A stretch of DNA of 11,286 bases from Nautiliaceae bacterium (GTDB lineage: Bacteria > Campylobacterota > Campylobacteria > Campylobacterales > Nautiliaceae): positions 1-11,286 of the forward strand of contig JAMOSM010000089.1 of assembly GCA_027063075.1 (NCBI GenBank), read 5' to 3'. Shown here piece after piece: positions 1 to 6,751 of this stretch. Position numbers and translations under genes: made by a program. Below the pieces are notes generated by a model. That model did not search any database. It saw nothing but the letters and a program-made list of their open reading frames with translations, and was not told the origin of the DNA. Positions within the stretch are counted from its first letter, which is position 1. Each line of letters opens with the position of its first letter.

Positions 1-383
1 GGACTGAGAGACTTGCTATGTATCTTCAGGGTGTGGATAACGTATACGATATTAAATGGAACGAAAACACAACTTACGGGGATATGCATAAAAGAAGCGA
101 ATTTGAGTTTTCTAAATACAATTTTGAGATTGCAGATACTAAAATGCTTTTTAGATGGTTTGAAGATAGCAGAAATGAAGCAAAAAGGTGTATTGAGGCA
201 AAACTTCCACTTCCGGCTTATGATTATACAATTTTTGCGAGTCATATTTTTAATGTTCTTGATGCAAGAAAAGCGATTTCACAGACAGAAAGACAAAACT
301 ATATCTTAAAAATCCGCGAGCTTGCAAAAGCGGTGGCAGAGCTTTATGTTGAAATTCACAATGGAGAAAAAAGTGAAAGTTAG
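1..383 (+). CDS. glyQ: Glycyl-tRNA synthetase alpha subunit, C-terminal part (5' end outside window)
   Basis: This is the C-terminal 126 residues of the alpha subunit of the tetrameric (alpha2beta2) glycyl-tRNA synthetase. The enzyme charges tRNA-Gly in the cytoplasm; the alpha subunit carries the class II catalytic core. The gene enters from the left edge in the frame whose first whole codon is at base 3 and ends with TAG at 381-383. Recognisable GlyQ stretches are [15 protein letters not shown] at the start, [23 protein letters not shown] and [11 protein letters not shown]. These align without gaps to what I recall of E. coli GlyQ (about 303 residues), so roughly 60% of the protein is missing only because of the window edge. 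An internal ATG at 18 is not the start, because homology continues upstream of it. The 3' end overlaps the next gene by 11 bases, which implies a shared transcript. Confidence 0.97.
   Translation, partial: TERLAMYLQGVDNVYDIKWNENTTYGDMHKRSEFEFSKYNFEIADTKMLFRWFEDSRNEAKRCIEAKLPLPAYDYTIFASHIFNVLDARKAISQTERQNYILKIRELAKAVAELYVEIHNGEKSES
363..366 (+). promoter_or_regulatory. Ribosome binding site that selects a GTG start for the NIF3-family gene
   Basis: GGAG at 363-366 lies six bases before GTG at 373, ideal Shine-Dalgarno spacing. The competing in-frame ATG at 361 contains part of this GGAG itself and has no purine-rich site upstream. I therefore prefer the GTG start, which places the start inside the last codons of glyQ. 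Confidence 0.65.
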
Positions 384-1092
384 AACAGTTTATGATATTT
401 TAAATGAAATAAGCCCATTTGAATATCAAGAAGAATGGGATAACAGCGGTTTGAATGTGGGGGATTACAACCAGGATATTGAAAAAATTTATATCTCTTT
501 GGATATAGATGACGGGGTTATAGAAGAGATAGAGCCAAATTCTTTGCTAATAACTCATCATCCGCTGATTTTCAGGGGAATAAAAAAAGTAATTCCAAAT
601 AGGTTTTCAACAAAATATTTAATTTCTTTAATTCAGAAAAACTGTGCTTTGATTGCGATGCATACAAATTTTGACAAAACCCATCTTAACCACTATTTTG
701 CCACAAAGGTTTTAGGACTTGAAGGTGATGAAGAGGAGTTTGTTTTTTACAGTGATGTGTTTATGGATTTTGATGAGCTTGTAAAGCTGGTAAAAGAAAA
801 AATGGATTTAAATATCTTAAAAGTTGTAAAAGCAAACGATTTTGTAAAAAAGGTGGCTGTTACCACAGGGGCCGGAATGAGTCTTTTAGATAATATAAAG
901 GCTGATTGTTTCTTAACGGGCGATATAAAATATCATGAAGCTATGGATGCAAAATCAAGGGGAATTTCTTTAATTGACATAGGTCATTATGAGAGTGAGA
1001 AATATTTTGTGGATGCTTTAAAAGATGCTCTTAGAGATGTGGAAATAGAGATTATAAAAACAAACTCTAAAAACCCTTTTAGCTTAATTTGA
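373..1092 (+). CDS. NIF3/DUF34 family dinuclear metal centre protein (YbgI/YqfO-like, short form)
   Basis: This is a NIF3-like (DUF34) cytoplasmic protein of 239 residues from GTG 373, or 243 from ATG 361. The family binds two metal ions. It is often annotated as GTP cyclohydrolase I type 2, but its true role is unsettled. All expected ligands are visible (numbering from GTG): the THH pair at H62-H63, HTNFD ending at D101, and GHYESE with H205 and E209. These match the E. coli YbgI ligands as I recall them. [14 protein letters not shown] near the start and [11 protein letters not shown] near residue 183 are also family hallmarks. The length fits the short form without the central PII-like insert. 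It overlaps glyQ by 11 bases and is followed by the flgZ-like gene, the order I recall for H. pylori HP0960-HP0959-HP0958. No damage is seen. Confidence 0.93.
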   Translation: MKVRTVYDILNEISPFEYQEEWDNSGLNVGDYNQDIEKIYISLDIDDGVIEEIEPNSLLITHHPLIFRGIKKVIPNRFSTKYLISLIQKNCALIAMHTNFDKTHLNHYFATKVLGLEGDEEEFVFYSDVFMDFDELVKLVKEKMDLNILKVVKANDFVKKVAVTTGAGMSLLDNIKADCFLTGDIKYHEAMDAKSRGISLIDIGHYESEKYFVDALKDALRDVEIEIIKTNSKNPFSLI

Positions 1093-1098
1093 TATAAT
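1089..1098 (+). promoter_or_regulatory. Probable housekeeping (sigma-70) promoter for the flgZ-waaA unit
   Basis: A perfect -10 box, TATAAT, lies at 1093-1098, preceded by TTTGA. The stretch TTTGATATAAT matches the extended -10 style of Campylobacterota promoters, where T-rich upstream DNA usually replaces a conserved -35 box; 1072-1090 is indeed rich in T runs. The box touches the TGA stop (1090-1092) of the NIF3-family gene. Transcription would start near 1105, giving a leader of about 14 bases before the ATG at 1119. Inferred from sequence only. Confidence 0.6.
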
Positions 1099-1118
1099 TT
1101 CAATAAAAAAGGCTAGGA

Positions 1119-1841
1119 ATGAATAAATTTTTAAAAGAGCTGATTGAACTGAATAGATTAGAGAGAAAATTAAAAGAGCTTGAGCCTGTAGAAGCGAGTA
1201 TTAAAGCGCCTCTTTTAAAGCTTGAAAATCAAAAAAAATCTCTTGAAGAGAGACTTGAAAAGCTTGAGGATGAAATTAAAAACCTTAAACTTAAAAAAAG
1301 CAAAAATGAACTTTTAATTGCGGAACTTAAAGATAAATTAAAAGATATTGAAGAAAAACAAAACAAAGTAAAAACAGAAAAAGAGTTTAAAGCGCTTCAG
1401 ATTGAAGAAGAGCTTGCGCGTGAGCAAATTGAAGCGGCAAATGATGAAATTGCAAGGTTTGAAAAAATAATTGAGCAAAAAGAGGAAGAAAAAAAAGAGC
1501 TTTTAAAAGATATTGAAAAAATTGATGCCGATATTACAATTACAAAAATGGATGTTGATAAGAAACTTGAAGTTGTGGAAAAACAAAAAGAGGAAATTTA
1601 TAAAAAAAGAGAAGATTTAATTAAAAATATGAATCCTCAAATTTACAGATTTTATGAAAAAATCAAAAGATGGGCTGGAATTACGGCGGTAACGCCTATT
1701 AAAAAGCAGGCTTGCACGGGATGTAATATGAAAATAAATGACAAAATTTATTCAGAAGTTTTAAAAGGTGAAGAAATAGTTAGTTGTCCTCATTGCGGAA
1801 GAGTTTTATATATTGAGGAAGAAGACAAAATTCAAGAGTAA
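1119..1841 (+). CDS. flgZ: FlgZ-type coiled-coil zinc-ribbon protein, RpoN chaperone homologue (HP0958-like)
   Basis: This 240-residue protein has a long charged coiled coil (about residues 5-170, dense in Glu, Lys and Leu) followed by a four-cysteine zinc ribbon: CTGC at 199-202 and CPHCGRVLY with C223 and C226. The stretches YRFYEKIKRWA, IKKQAC and NDKIYSEVL correspond closely to H. pylori HP0958 as I remember it (about 254 residues). That protein binds and stabilises RpoN (sigma-54), binds flaA mRNA and is needed for motility. The same role is inferred here, supported by the sigma-54 hook promoter in this window. The start at 1119 has AAGG at 1109-1112 with six bases spacing, and a TATAAT promoter lies just upstream. 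The stop TAA overlaps the waaA ATG by one base (TAATG). More cautiously it is a C4-type zinc-ribbon domain protein. Confidence 0.9.
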   Translation: MNKFLKELIELNRLERKLKELEPVEASIKAPLLKLENQKKSLEERLEKLEDEIKNLKLKKSKNELLIAELKDKLKDIEEKQNKVKTEKEFKALQIEEELAREQIEAANDEIARFEKIIEQKEEEKKELLKDIEKIDADITITKMDVDKKLEVVEKQKEEIYKKREDLIKNMNPQIYRFYEKIKRWAGITAVTPIKKQACTGCNMKINDKIYSEVLKGEEIVSCPHCGRVLYIEEEDKIQE

Positions 1842-2974
1842 TGACGTTTTTTTATTATTTTTTTGCACTTTTTATTTATTTTATTTCTCTTCCTTTTTTG
1901 ATTTTTTTATTTTTTAAAAAAAAATATCACCGCTCAGTTCCTGCACGTTTTTTCCTTTATAAAAACCCTCCTTTTTCAAAAAAAGATTACCATTTTCACG
2001 CCTGTTCGTTTGGAGAGGTTAGAGCTTTAAAACCTCTTTTTGAAGTTTTTAAAAATCCAAATATTTCCGTAATTACCCAAACAGGATTTAATGAAGCAAA
2101 AAAATACGGGGATGTGAGGTTTTTGCCTTATGAGATATTTTTGCCTTTTTGGTTTAGGGAGTGTAAAAGTCTTGTTGTAATGGAGGCTGAGCTTTGGTAT
2201 ATGCTTTTTTTAATGGGAAAAAAAAGGTGTAATAAGACTGTTTTGCTTAATGCCAGAGTTTCTGATAGAAGTTATAAAAGGTATCTTAAATTCAGGTGGT
2301 TTTACAAGCATATTTTTAAAAACATAGATATTGTTTTAGCCCAGAGTGAAACTGATAAAAAAAGACTTATTGAACTTGGTGCAAAAAATGTTGAGGTTGT
2401 AGGAAATATTAAAACTTACTTCAATCCTCTCATTACAAAAAAATATAAAAAAGTAAAACCTCTTATTGTGATTGCCTCAACCCACGATAAAGAAGAAGAA
2501 CTTATTTTAAAAAATCTTGATTTTAACGGATATCAGATTGTAATAGCTCCAAGACATCCCGAGAGGTTTTTAGAAGTAGAGAAATTTTTAAAAAAATTTT
2601 CAAAAGAGAGAAAAAAAAGTTTTTCAAAACTGAGTGAAATAGATGAAAATCTGCAAACCGACATTATTTTAGACGATAAGTTAGGAGAACTTATAAATCT
2701 GTACTCTATAGCCGATATGGTGATACTTGGAGGAAGTTTTGTAGATAATGTAGGCGGACATAATCCAATAGAAGCCGCGTTTTTTAACGTGCCAATTATC
2801 AGCGGGAAATATTTTTTTAATCAGCACGCTCTTTATAAAGAAGTTGAAGGGATTGAGATTACATCTTTAAAAGATTTAAATAATACTTTAAAAAAAGTGA
2901 AACCCACTTTTATTAAAAATAAAGTGAATTTAAATAAAATTGTAGATTTTATAAGGAGAGACAGTGGTGTATGA
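1841..2974 (+). CDS. waaA: 3-deoxy-D-manno-octulosonic acid (Kdo) transferase
   Basis: WaaA (KdtA) is a membrane-anchored GT-B glycosyltransferase (family GT30) that adds Kdo from CMP-Kdo to lipid A precursor on the inner face of the cytoplasmic membrane. Residues 2-25 form one hydrophobic anchor followed by KKK. HACSFGE at 53-59 contains the expected catalytic Glu59. Further hallmarks are TQTGFNEA, MEAELW, LNARVSDRSYKRY, AQSETDKKRL, the STHDKEEE loop, APRHPER, and GGSFVDNVGGHNPIEAA in the CMP-Kdo-binding C-terminal half. At 377 residues it is somewhat shorter than E. coli WaaA (425). No strong Shine-Dalgarno precedes the ATG; the TAATG overlap with flgZ suggests reinitiation. It overlaps the next gene by 11 bases. 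An A9 run at 1916-1924 lies early in the gene. Whether one or two Kdo residues are added cannot be read from sequence. Confidence 0.95.
   Translation: MTFFYYFFALFIYFISLPFLIFLFFKKKYHRSVPARFFLYKNPPFSKKDYHFHACSFGEVRALKPLFEVFKNPNISVITQTGFNEAKKYGDVRFLPYEIFLPFWFRECKSLVVMEAELWYMLFLMGKKRCNKTVLLNARVSDRSYKRYLKFRWFYKHIFKNIDIVLAQSETDKKRLIELGAKNVEVVGNIKTYFNPLITKKYKKVKPLIVIASTHDKEEELILKNLDFNGYQIVIAPRHPERFLEVEKFLKKFSKERKKSFSKLSEIDENLQTDIILDDKLGELINLYSIADMVILGGSFVDNVGGHNPIEAAFFNVPIISGKYFFNQHALYKEVEGIEITSLKDLNNTLKKVKPTFIKNKVNLNKIVDFIRRDSGV
2953..2958 (+). promoter_or_regulatory. Ribosome binding site that selects a GTG start for the DUF167 gene
   Basis: AAGGAG at 2953-2958 lies inside the end of waaA. It sits five bases before GTG at 2964 and eight before a second in-frame GTG at 2967. 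No in-frame ATG is nearby, and the ATG at 2971 is in another frame that stops after two codons. One of the two GTGs is therefore the start. Confidence 0.7.
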
Positions 2975-3245
2975 AATAAAAAAAAATAGAGTAATTTTAA
3001 ATATTAAAGCTCAACCCAACTCTTCAAAAAATAAAATTGCCGGAATTTATGGGGATGCAATTAAGATTAACATAAAAGCCCCGGCGGTTGAGGGTGCGGC
3101 GAATAAAGAGCTTATAAAATTTATTTCTAAAACTTTTAAAATTCCAAAAAGTGAAATTGAAATAAAAGGTGAGACAAGCAAAAATAAAAAGCTTATTTTA
3201 CCTATTAATGATAGGGTAAAAGAGTTTATAGAGACTTTAAATTAA
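2964..3245 (+). CDS. DUF167 / YggU family protein (UPF0235)
   Basis: This is a small protein of 93 residues, the usual family size, with no known biochemical role. It is recognised by the DUF167 pattern QPNSSKNKIAG near residue 17, GDAIKINIKAPAVEGAAN in the middle, a helix ending in the FKIPKSEIEI strand, then GETSKNKKL. This is collinear with E. coli YggU (QPKAS, GDEVKV, APPVDGQAN, GRHK). It has no signal peptide or membrane segment, so it should be cytoplasmic. The start is GTG with a strong AAGGAG, overlapping waaA by 11 bases, so it is probably translated from the waaA transcript. An A9 tract at 2978-2986 lies near its 5' end. The 35-base gap to polX shows no convincing hairpin or promoter. 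Confidence 0.93.
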   Translation: MVYEIKKNRVILNIKAQPNSSKNKIAGIYGDAIKINIKAPAVEGAANKELIKFISKTFKIPKSEIEIKGETSKNKKLILPINDRVKEFIETLN

Positions 3246-3280
3246 TACCGAATTTTTTATTTAATTTTAAAAGGCAAAAA

Positions 3281-4993
3281 ATGACAAACAGCGAAATTGC
3301 AAAACTTTTGGCAAGAACTGCAGATTTACTTGAAATAAAAGGGGAAAATCCTTTTAAAGTCAGGGCTTACAGAAATGCGGCAAGGATAGTTGAAAATTCA
3401 AGCAAAGATTTTGAAAAGCTTGTAAAAGATGGGTTTGATTTAACAAGGCTTCCTGGAATTGGAAAAGATTTGAGCGAATATATAAAAGAGATTGTTTTAA
3501 CAGGTAAATTTTCAAAACTTGAAGAGTTAAAAAAAGAGCTTCCATCAGGGCTTTTAGAGATGTTAAGCATTGAGGGGCTTGGTCCAAAGAGGATAAAGCA
3601 GATTTATGATGCTTTTCATATAGCTTCACTTAGTGAGCTTAAAAAGTATGCAGAAAACGGAGAACTTGCAAAGCTAAAAGGTTTTGGTCCAAAGCTTATT
3701 GACAGGATTTTAAAAGGGGTTAAGCAATTAAAAAAGGCTGGGGTGAGATTTTTATGGGCTGAGGTTGAGAGTGTGGCAAATGAGTTAAAAGAGTATCTTT
3801 TAAAATTTGAAGGTGTTGAAGTTGTAGAAATTGCAGGGAGTTTTAGAAGAAAAAAAGAGAGCGTGGGGGATTTGGATGTTTTAGTAATTGCAAAAGACTA
3901 TGGGAAAGTTAGCGAATATTTTGTTAAATTTCCAAAGGTAAAAGAGGTTCACTCAGCCGGGCTTACTCGCTCAACCGTATTCTTGGAAAATTCTCTTCAA
4001 GTCGATTTAAGGGCTGTAAGTCGTGAGAGTTACGGGGCTGCACTTCACTATTTTACAGGAAATAAGGCTCATAATATTGAGATAAGAAAAATAGCTATTG
4101 AAAAAGGGCTTAAAGTTAATGAGTATGGGGTTTATAGGGGTGAAAAAAAAATAGCCGGAAGAACAGAGGAGGAGGTTTATGAGGCTGTTGGACTTTGTTA
4201 TATAGAACCGGAACTCAGAGAAAACAGGGGGGAGATTGAGGCTTGTTTGGAAAAAAGACTTCCAAATTTAATAGAGTTAAAAGATATTAAAGGTGATTTG
4301 CATATGCATACAACTTACAGCGACGGTGCTGATAGTATAGAAGAGATGGTAAAAAAAGCGATTGAAAGGGGGTATGAGTATATTGCAATTACAGACCACT
4401 CAAAAAGACTCTTAGTTGCTAACGGCCTTGATGAAAAAAGGCTTTTAGAGCAGCTTGATGAGATTGAGAAATTAAGGGAAAAATACCCTCAGATAAAAAT
4501 TTTAAAAGGAGCTGAGGTTGATATTTTAGAAGACGGAAGTCTTGATTTTGATGATGAAATTTTAAATAGGCTTGATGTTGTAATAGGGGCAATTCATTAT
4601 AAATTTAACCTCTCAAAAGAAGCCCAGACTAAACGTATCTTAAAAGCATTTGAAAAAATAGATATTTTAGCCCACCCTCAAAACAGGCTTATTAATAAAA
4701 GAGAGGGAATTGAGGCTGAATGGGATGAGGTATTTAAAAAAGCAAAAGAGATGGGAGTTGTTTTAGAGATAAATTCTCAGCCTGATAGGCTTGATTTAAG
4801 TGACATTTTGGCAAAAAAGGCAAAAGAAATTGGATGTAAATTTGCCATAAATTCAGATGCACATAATGCAAAGATGCTTGAGTTTGTAAAATACGGAATT
4901 AATCAGGCAAGAAGAGGGTGGATTGAAAAAGAGGATGTAATTAATGCTTTAGGATTTAATGATTTTATTAAAATCTTTTTCAAACAGAAATAA
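3281..4993 (+). CDS. polX: Family X DNA polymerase with PHP 3'-5' exonuclease domain
   Basis: This 570-residue protein has the bacterial PolX layout, a repair polymerase that fills short gaps as in base excision repair. Residues 1-80 are the N-terminal helix-hairpin-helix domain (LPGIGKDLSEY). A second HhH, GLGPKRIKQIY, spans about 99-109. The nucleotidyltransferase palm has GSFRRKKESVGDLDV with D197 and D199, plus a third acidic residue at D242 (LQVDLRAV); YFTGNKAHN follows at 257-265. The C-terminal PHP domain has a full metal set: DLHMHTTYSDG at 339-349, TDHS at 371-374, E412, H439, AHP at 464-466 and SDAH at 525-528. Both activities therefore look intact, and the length equals Bacillus PolX as I recall it. 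AAAAGG at 3269-3274 lies six bases before the ATG. It is probably read with the DUF167 gene. Its 3' end overlaps convergent maf by 45 bp. Confidence 0.96.
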   Translation: MTNSEIAKLLARTADLLEIKGENPFKVRAYRNAARIVENSSKDFEKLVKDGFDLTRLPGIGKDLSEYIKEIVLTGKFSKLEELKKELPSGLLEMLSIEGLGPKRIKQIYDAFHIASLSELKKYAENGELAKLKGFGPKLIDRILKGVKQLKKAGVRFLWAEVESVANELKEYLLKFEGVEVVEIAGSFRRKKESVGDLDVLVIAKDYGKVSEYFVKFPKVKEVHSAGLTRSTVFLENSLQVDLRAVSRESYGAALHYFTGNKAHNIEIRKIAIEKGLKVNEYGVYRGEKKIAGRTEEEVYEAVGLCYIEPELRENRGEIEACLEKRLPNLIELKDIKGDLHMHTTYSDGADSIEEMVKKAIERGYEYIAITDHSKRLLVANGLDEKRLLEQLDEIEKLREKYPQIKILKGAEVDILEDGSLDFDDEILNRLDVVIGAIHYKFNLSKEAQTKRILKAFEKIDILAHPQNRLINKREGIEAEWDEVFKKAKEMGVVLEINSQPDRLDLSDILAKKAKEIGCKFAINSDAHNAKMLEFVKYGINQARRGWIEKEDVINALGFNDFIKIFFKQK

Positions 4994-6718
4994 ATCTCTT
5001 TTTATTTTTTTTATCGCTTTGTCAATATTTTCTAAACTGTTTTTATGGGCTAAACCGTAAATATTAAATAAAATATGATAAAAGCTTCCTTTAAGAAGGG
5101 CTGCTATAGGAGGATTTTTTTCTTCTAATGTTTTAAGGGAATCTTCTATAAAATCTATTCTTCCTATTAATTCTTTTTTGTTTTTGAGCCTTTTAATATT
5201 TAAGGATTTAGAAAAAGCTTTTATTATAGGGTTTAAGTTCAGGTTTTTTTCTTTTCTCTGAGTGAAAGTGAAATGAGAGACTATTTTTTCAATAATCTTT
5301 TTTTTGTCTATTTTAGGTAAATTTTTATCTTTTAAGGGAATTGAGCCTTTTATTTTTACTCCGTCACTTAAGTTATATACTTTTAGATTTTTAAATTTAA
5401 TGACCCTTTCAATATTTCTTTTAGATGTTAAAAACAAAGAGTCTGTATAAATATCGTCACTGAAATTTCCCTCTATTTTTATTCCGTTTTTTGATGTGTC
5501 CTTTAAAGAATCATAAAAACTTCCCTGTGCGTGTTTTTTTTCGTTTAGTCTAAAGCCTAAATCCATTCCGCAAAGGTAAATTTCGTTGCTAAAACTTGCT
5601 CCAAATGCAAATCCTGCATTTCCTACAATAGGAGAGCTTCCTATAAGCTGAGGATAAAAATATGAAAAAGAGAATCCCTCCCTTGCATACATTAAAGTTT
5701 TTTTTGCCATTTCAAAAACTTCTTCTCTAACAACGCTTGCACCTACAAAATACCCGTTATAATCTGGTAAAACATCTTTTAATGCTTCAATTAAAGTTGG
5801 TATTCTCTCTTGTTCTATATGAAAATCACTCTCAATACCCGCTTTCATTAAAGGTTTTAATGCCGTTCCGACTGAAATTAAAATCATCGAGTCTTTATTT
5901 TTTTTAATAAAGTCCAAATTTTTCTCTAAACTTTTTCCATTCGCTATAATACACACAGGAGTGTTTATATTTTCGGCAGATGATAAAAGAGGGTATTTTG
6001 TTATGTTTTTAAGGTGGTTTTTTACACCTTTTATTTCATCTTCATATGTTCCCCATCCCCTTAAAGCAGACGCTTTTACCTGTTGAAATTTAGCTTTTGC
6101 ATCTTCTATTAAAGGATGGTTGTATGCAGTATAATAAAAATTTACCAAACTTGAGGTTATTGTTCTTTCATAATAAAACTTTTCTATTGCTTCATATTCA
6201 ACTTTTCCATTTACCCATAAAAAAAATCTGTTTTGAAGCTTTTCATATATATATTCATAATCTACAAAATAGAGACTTATTGCAAAAAATTCCGGGTTAG
6301 GCTCATATACAAAAAGTGAGTGAAAATCAAAATACCTTACTAATATCTCTAAATGTTTTCCTCCAAGGAGTCCAAAAAGCACAGTTGTAGGATAGATGTT
6401 TGAATCTAAACGCAGTGAAAATCCATATGAATCTGCATACTGAATGAGTTTGTTGATTATTCTGCCTGTTATAAAAAATTCCTCTTCTGACCACCATGAA
6501 TCGAATGTAGAATAGAGTACGTGGGGTTCAAAATTGTTTACTAAGCTAAAAGAATCATAATGAATATTGTTAGGATATATTTTATTTCCGTTTTTGTCAT
6601 AAATGTTGTGTTCTTTTAAAACAAAATTTCTTTCTTTTATGTTTTTTATAAGTTCGTAAAAATGAGGAAGGTTTTTGTAAAAAAAACGAATGTTTTTTTC
6701 AAACAGTTCTTTGTTCAT
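4949..6718 (-). CDS. maf: Motility accessory factor (Maf), DUF115-family putative nonulosonic acid transferase
   Basis: This 589-residue cytoplasmic protein belongs to the Maf (motility accessory factor, DUF115) family. Members in Campylobacter, Helicobacter and Aeromonas are needed to attach pseudaminic or legionaminic acid to flagellin before export. The central domain has GWGTYEDEIKGVKNHLKNI (221-239), CIIANGKSLEKNLDFI (256-271), VGTALKPLMKAGIESDFHIE (283-302) and GNAGFAFGASFSNEIYLCGMDLGF near 366-389. The N-terminal 200 residues are the Tyr/Phe-rich Maf extension and the last 120 a Lys-rich helical tail. The start is supported by AGGGA at 6729-6725, six bases upstream, but that site lies in a hairpin. 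It follows flgE by 33 bases on the same strand and overlaps polX tail to tail. The sugar and the protein substrate cannot be told; flagellin is the family norm, but the hook operon setting makes FlgE a candidate. Confidence 0.9.
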   Translation of the reverse strand: MNKELFEKNIRFFYKNLPHFYELIKNIKERNFVLKEHNIYDKNGNKIYPNNIHYDSFSLVNNFEPHVLYSTFDSWWSEEEFFITGRIINKLIQYADSYGFSLRLDSNIYPTTVLFGLLGGKHLEILVRYFDFHSLFVYEPNPEFFAISLYFVDYEYIYEKLQNRFFLWVNGKVEYEAIEKFYYERTITSSLVNFYYTAYNHPLIEDAKAKFQQVKASALRGWGTYEDEIKGVKNHLKNITKYPLLSSAENINTPVCIIANGKSLEKNLDFIKKNKDSMILISVGTALKPLMKAGIESDFHIEQERIPTLIEALKDVLPDYNGYFVGASVVREEVFEMAKKTLMYAREGFSFSYFYPQLIGSSPIVGNAGFAFGASFSNEIYLCGMDLGFRLNEKKHAQGSFYDSLKDTSKNGIKIEGNFSDDIYTDSLFLTSKRNIERVIKFKNLKVYNLSDGVKIKGSIPLKDKNLPKIDKKKIIEKIVSHFTFTQRKEKNLNLNPIIKAFSKSLNIKRLKNKKELIGRIDFIEDSLKTLEEKNPPIAALLKGSFYHILFNIYGLAHKNSLENIDKAIKKIKRDLFLFEKDFNKIIKS

Positions 6719-6721
6719 ATC

Positions 6722-6746
6722 AATTCCCTAAAAGATTTAGGGAATT
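6722..6746 (-). promoter_or_regulatory. Perfect inverted repeat (RNA hairpin) covering the maf ribosome binding site
   Basis: The arms AATTCCCTAAA and TTTAGGGAATT are exact reverse complements of 11 bases around a 3-base loop (TCT on the minus strand). The structure begins five bases after the flgE TAG and ends four bases before the maf ATG. The 3' arm contains AGGGA, the only credible Shine-Dalgarno for maf. No U-tract follows on either strand, so it is not an ordinary intrinsic terminator. The likely roles are control of maf translation, coupled to ribosomes finishing flgE, or protection of the flgE 3' end; both are inference. Confidence 0.75.
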
Positions 6747-6751
6747 ATATT

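Noticed and set aside
13..309. Open frame in another phase over the end of glyQ
   Set aside because: The overlapping frame is clear GlyQ homology; this frame gives a low-complexity sequence with no family features and no ribosome binding site.
322..372. Upstream extension of the NIF3-family gene to ATG 322
   Set aside because: The extra residues lie inside glyQ, resemble nothing in the family and lack a Shine-Dalgarno; GTG 373 has GGAG at ideal spacing and fits the family N-terminus.
3239..3267. AT-only inverted repeat AAATTAA / TTAATTT between the DUF167 gene and polX
   Set aside because: Seven A-T pairs with a 15-base loop would not form a stable hairpin, and no U-tract follows; it is unlikely to be a terminator.
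3360..3629. Two minus-strand open frames inside polX
   Set aside because: They are antisense to conserved PolX motifs (HhH regions) and have no recognisable protein features.
4961..4980. GATTTT-ATT-AAAATC followed by five T, possible polX terminator
   Set aside because: The stem is nearly all A-T and lies inside polX before its stop codon, so terminating there would remove the end of the coding region. It is most likely chance in AT-rich DNA.
5945..5950. TATAAT on the plus strand inside maf, and another at 5758-5763
   Set aside because: Both are antisense within maf coding sequence (the first encodes part of the conserved IIANGK motif), no plus-strand gene follows, and such hexamers are expected by chance at this base composition.
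6097..6300. Plus-strand open frame inside maf
   Set aside because: It is antisense to well-conserved Maf sequence, with low complexity and no ribosome binding site.
6722..6746. Reading the flgE-maf inverted repeat as a Rho-independent terminator
   Set aside because: Neither strand has a T-run after the repeat, and maf follows at once with its ribosome binding site inside the stem, so a regulatory hairpin is the better reading.
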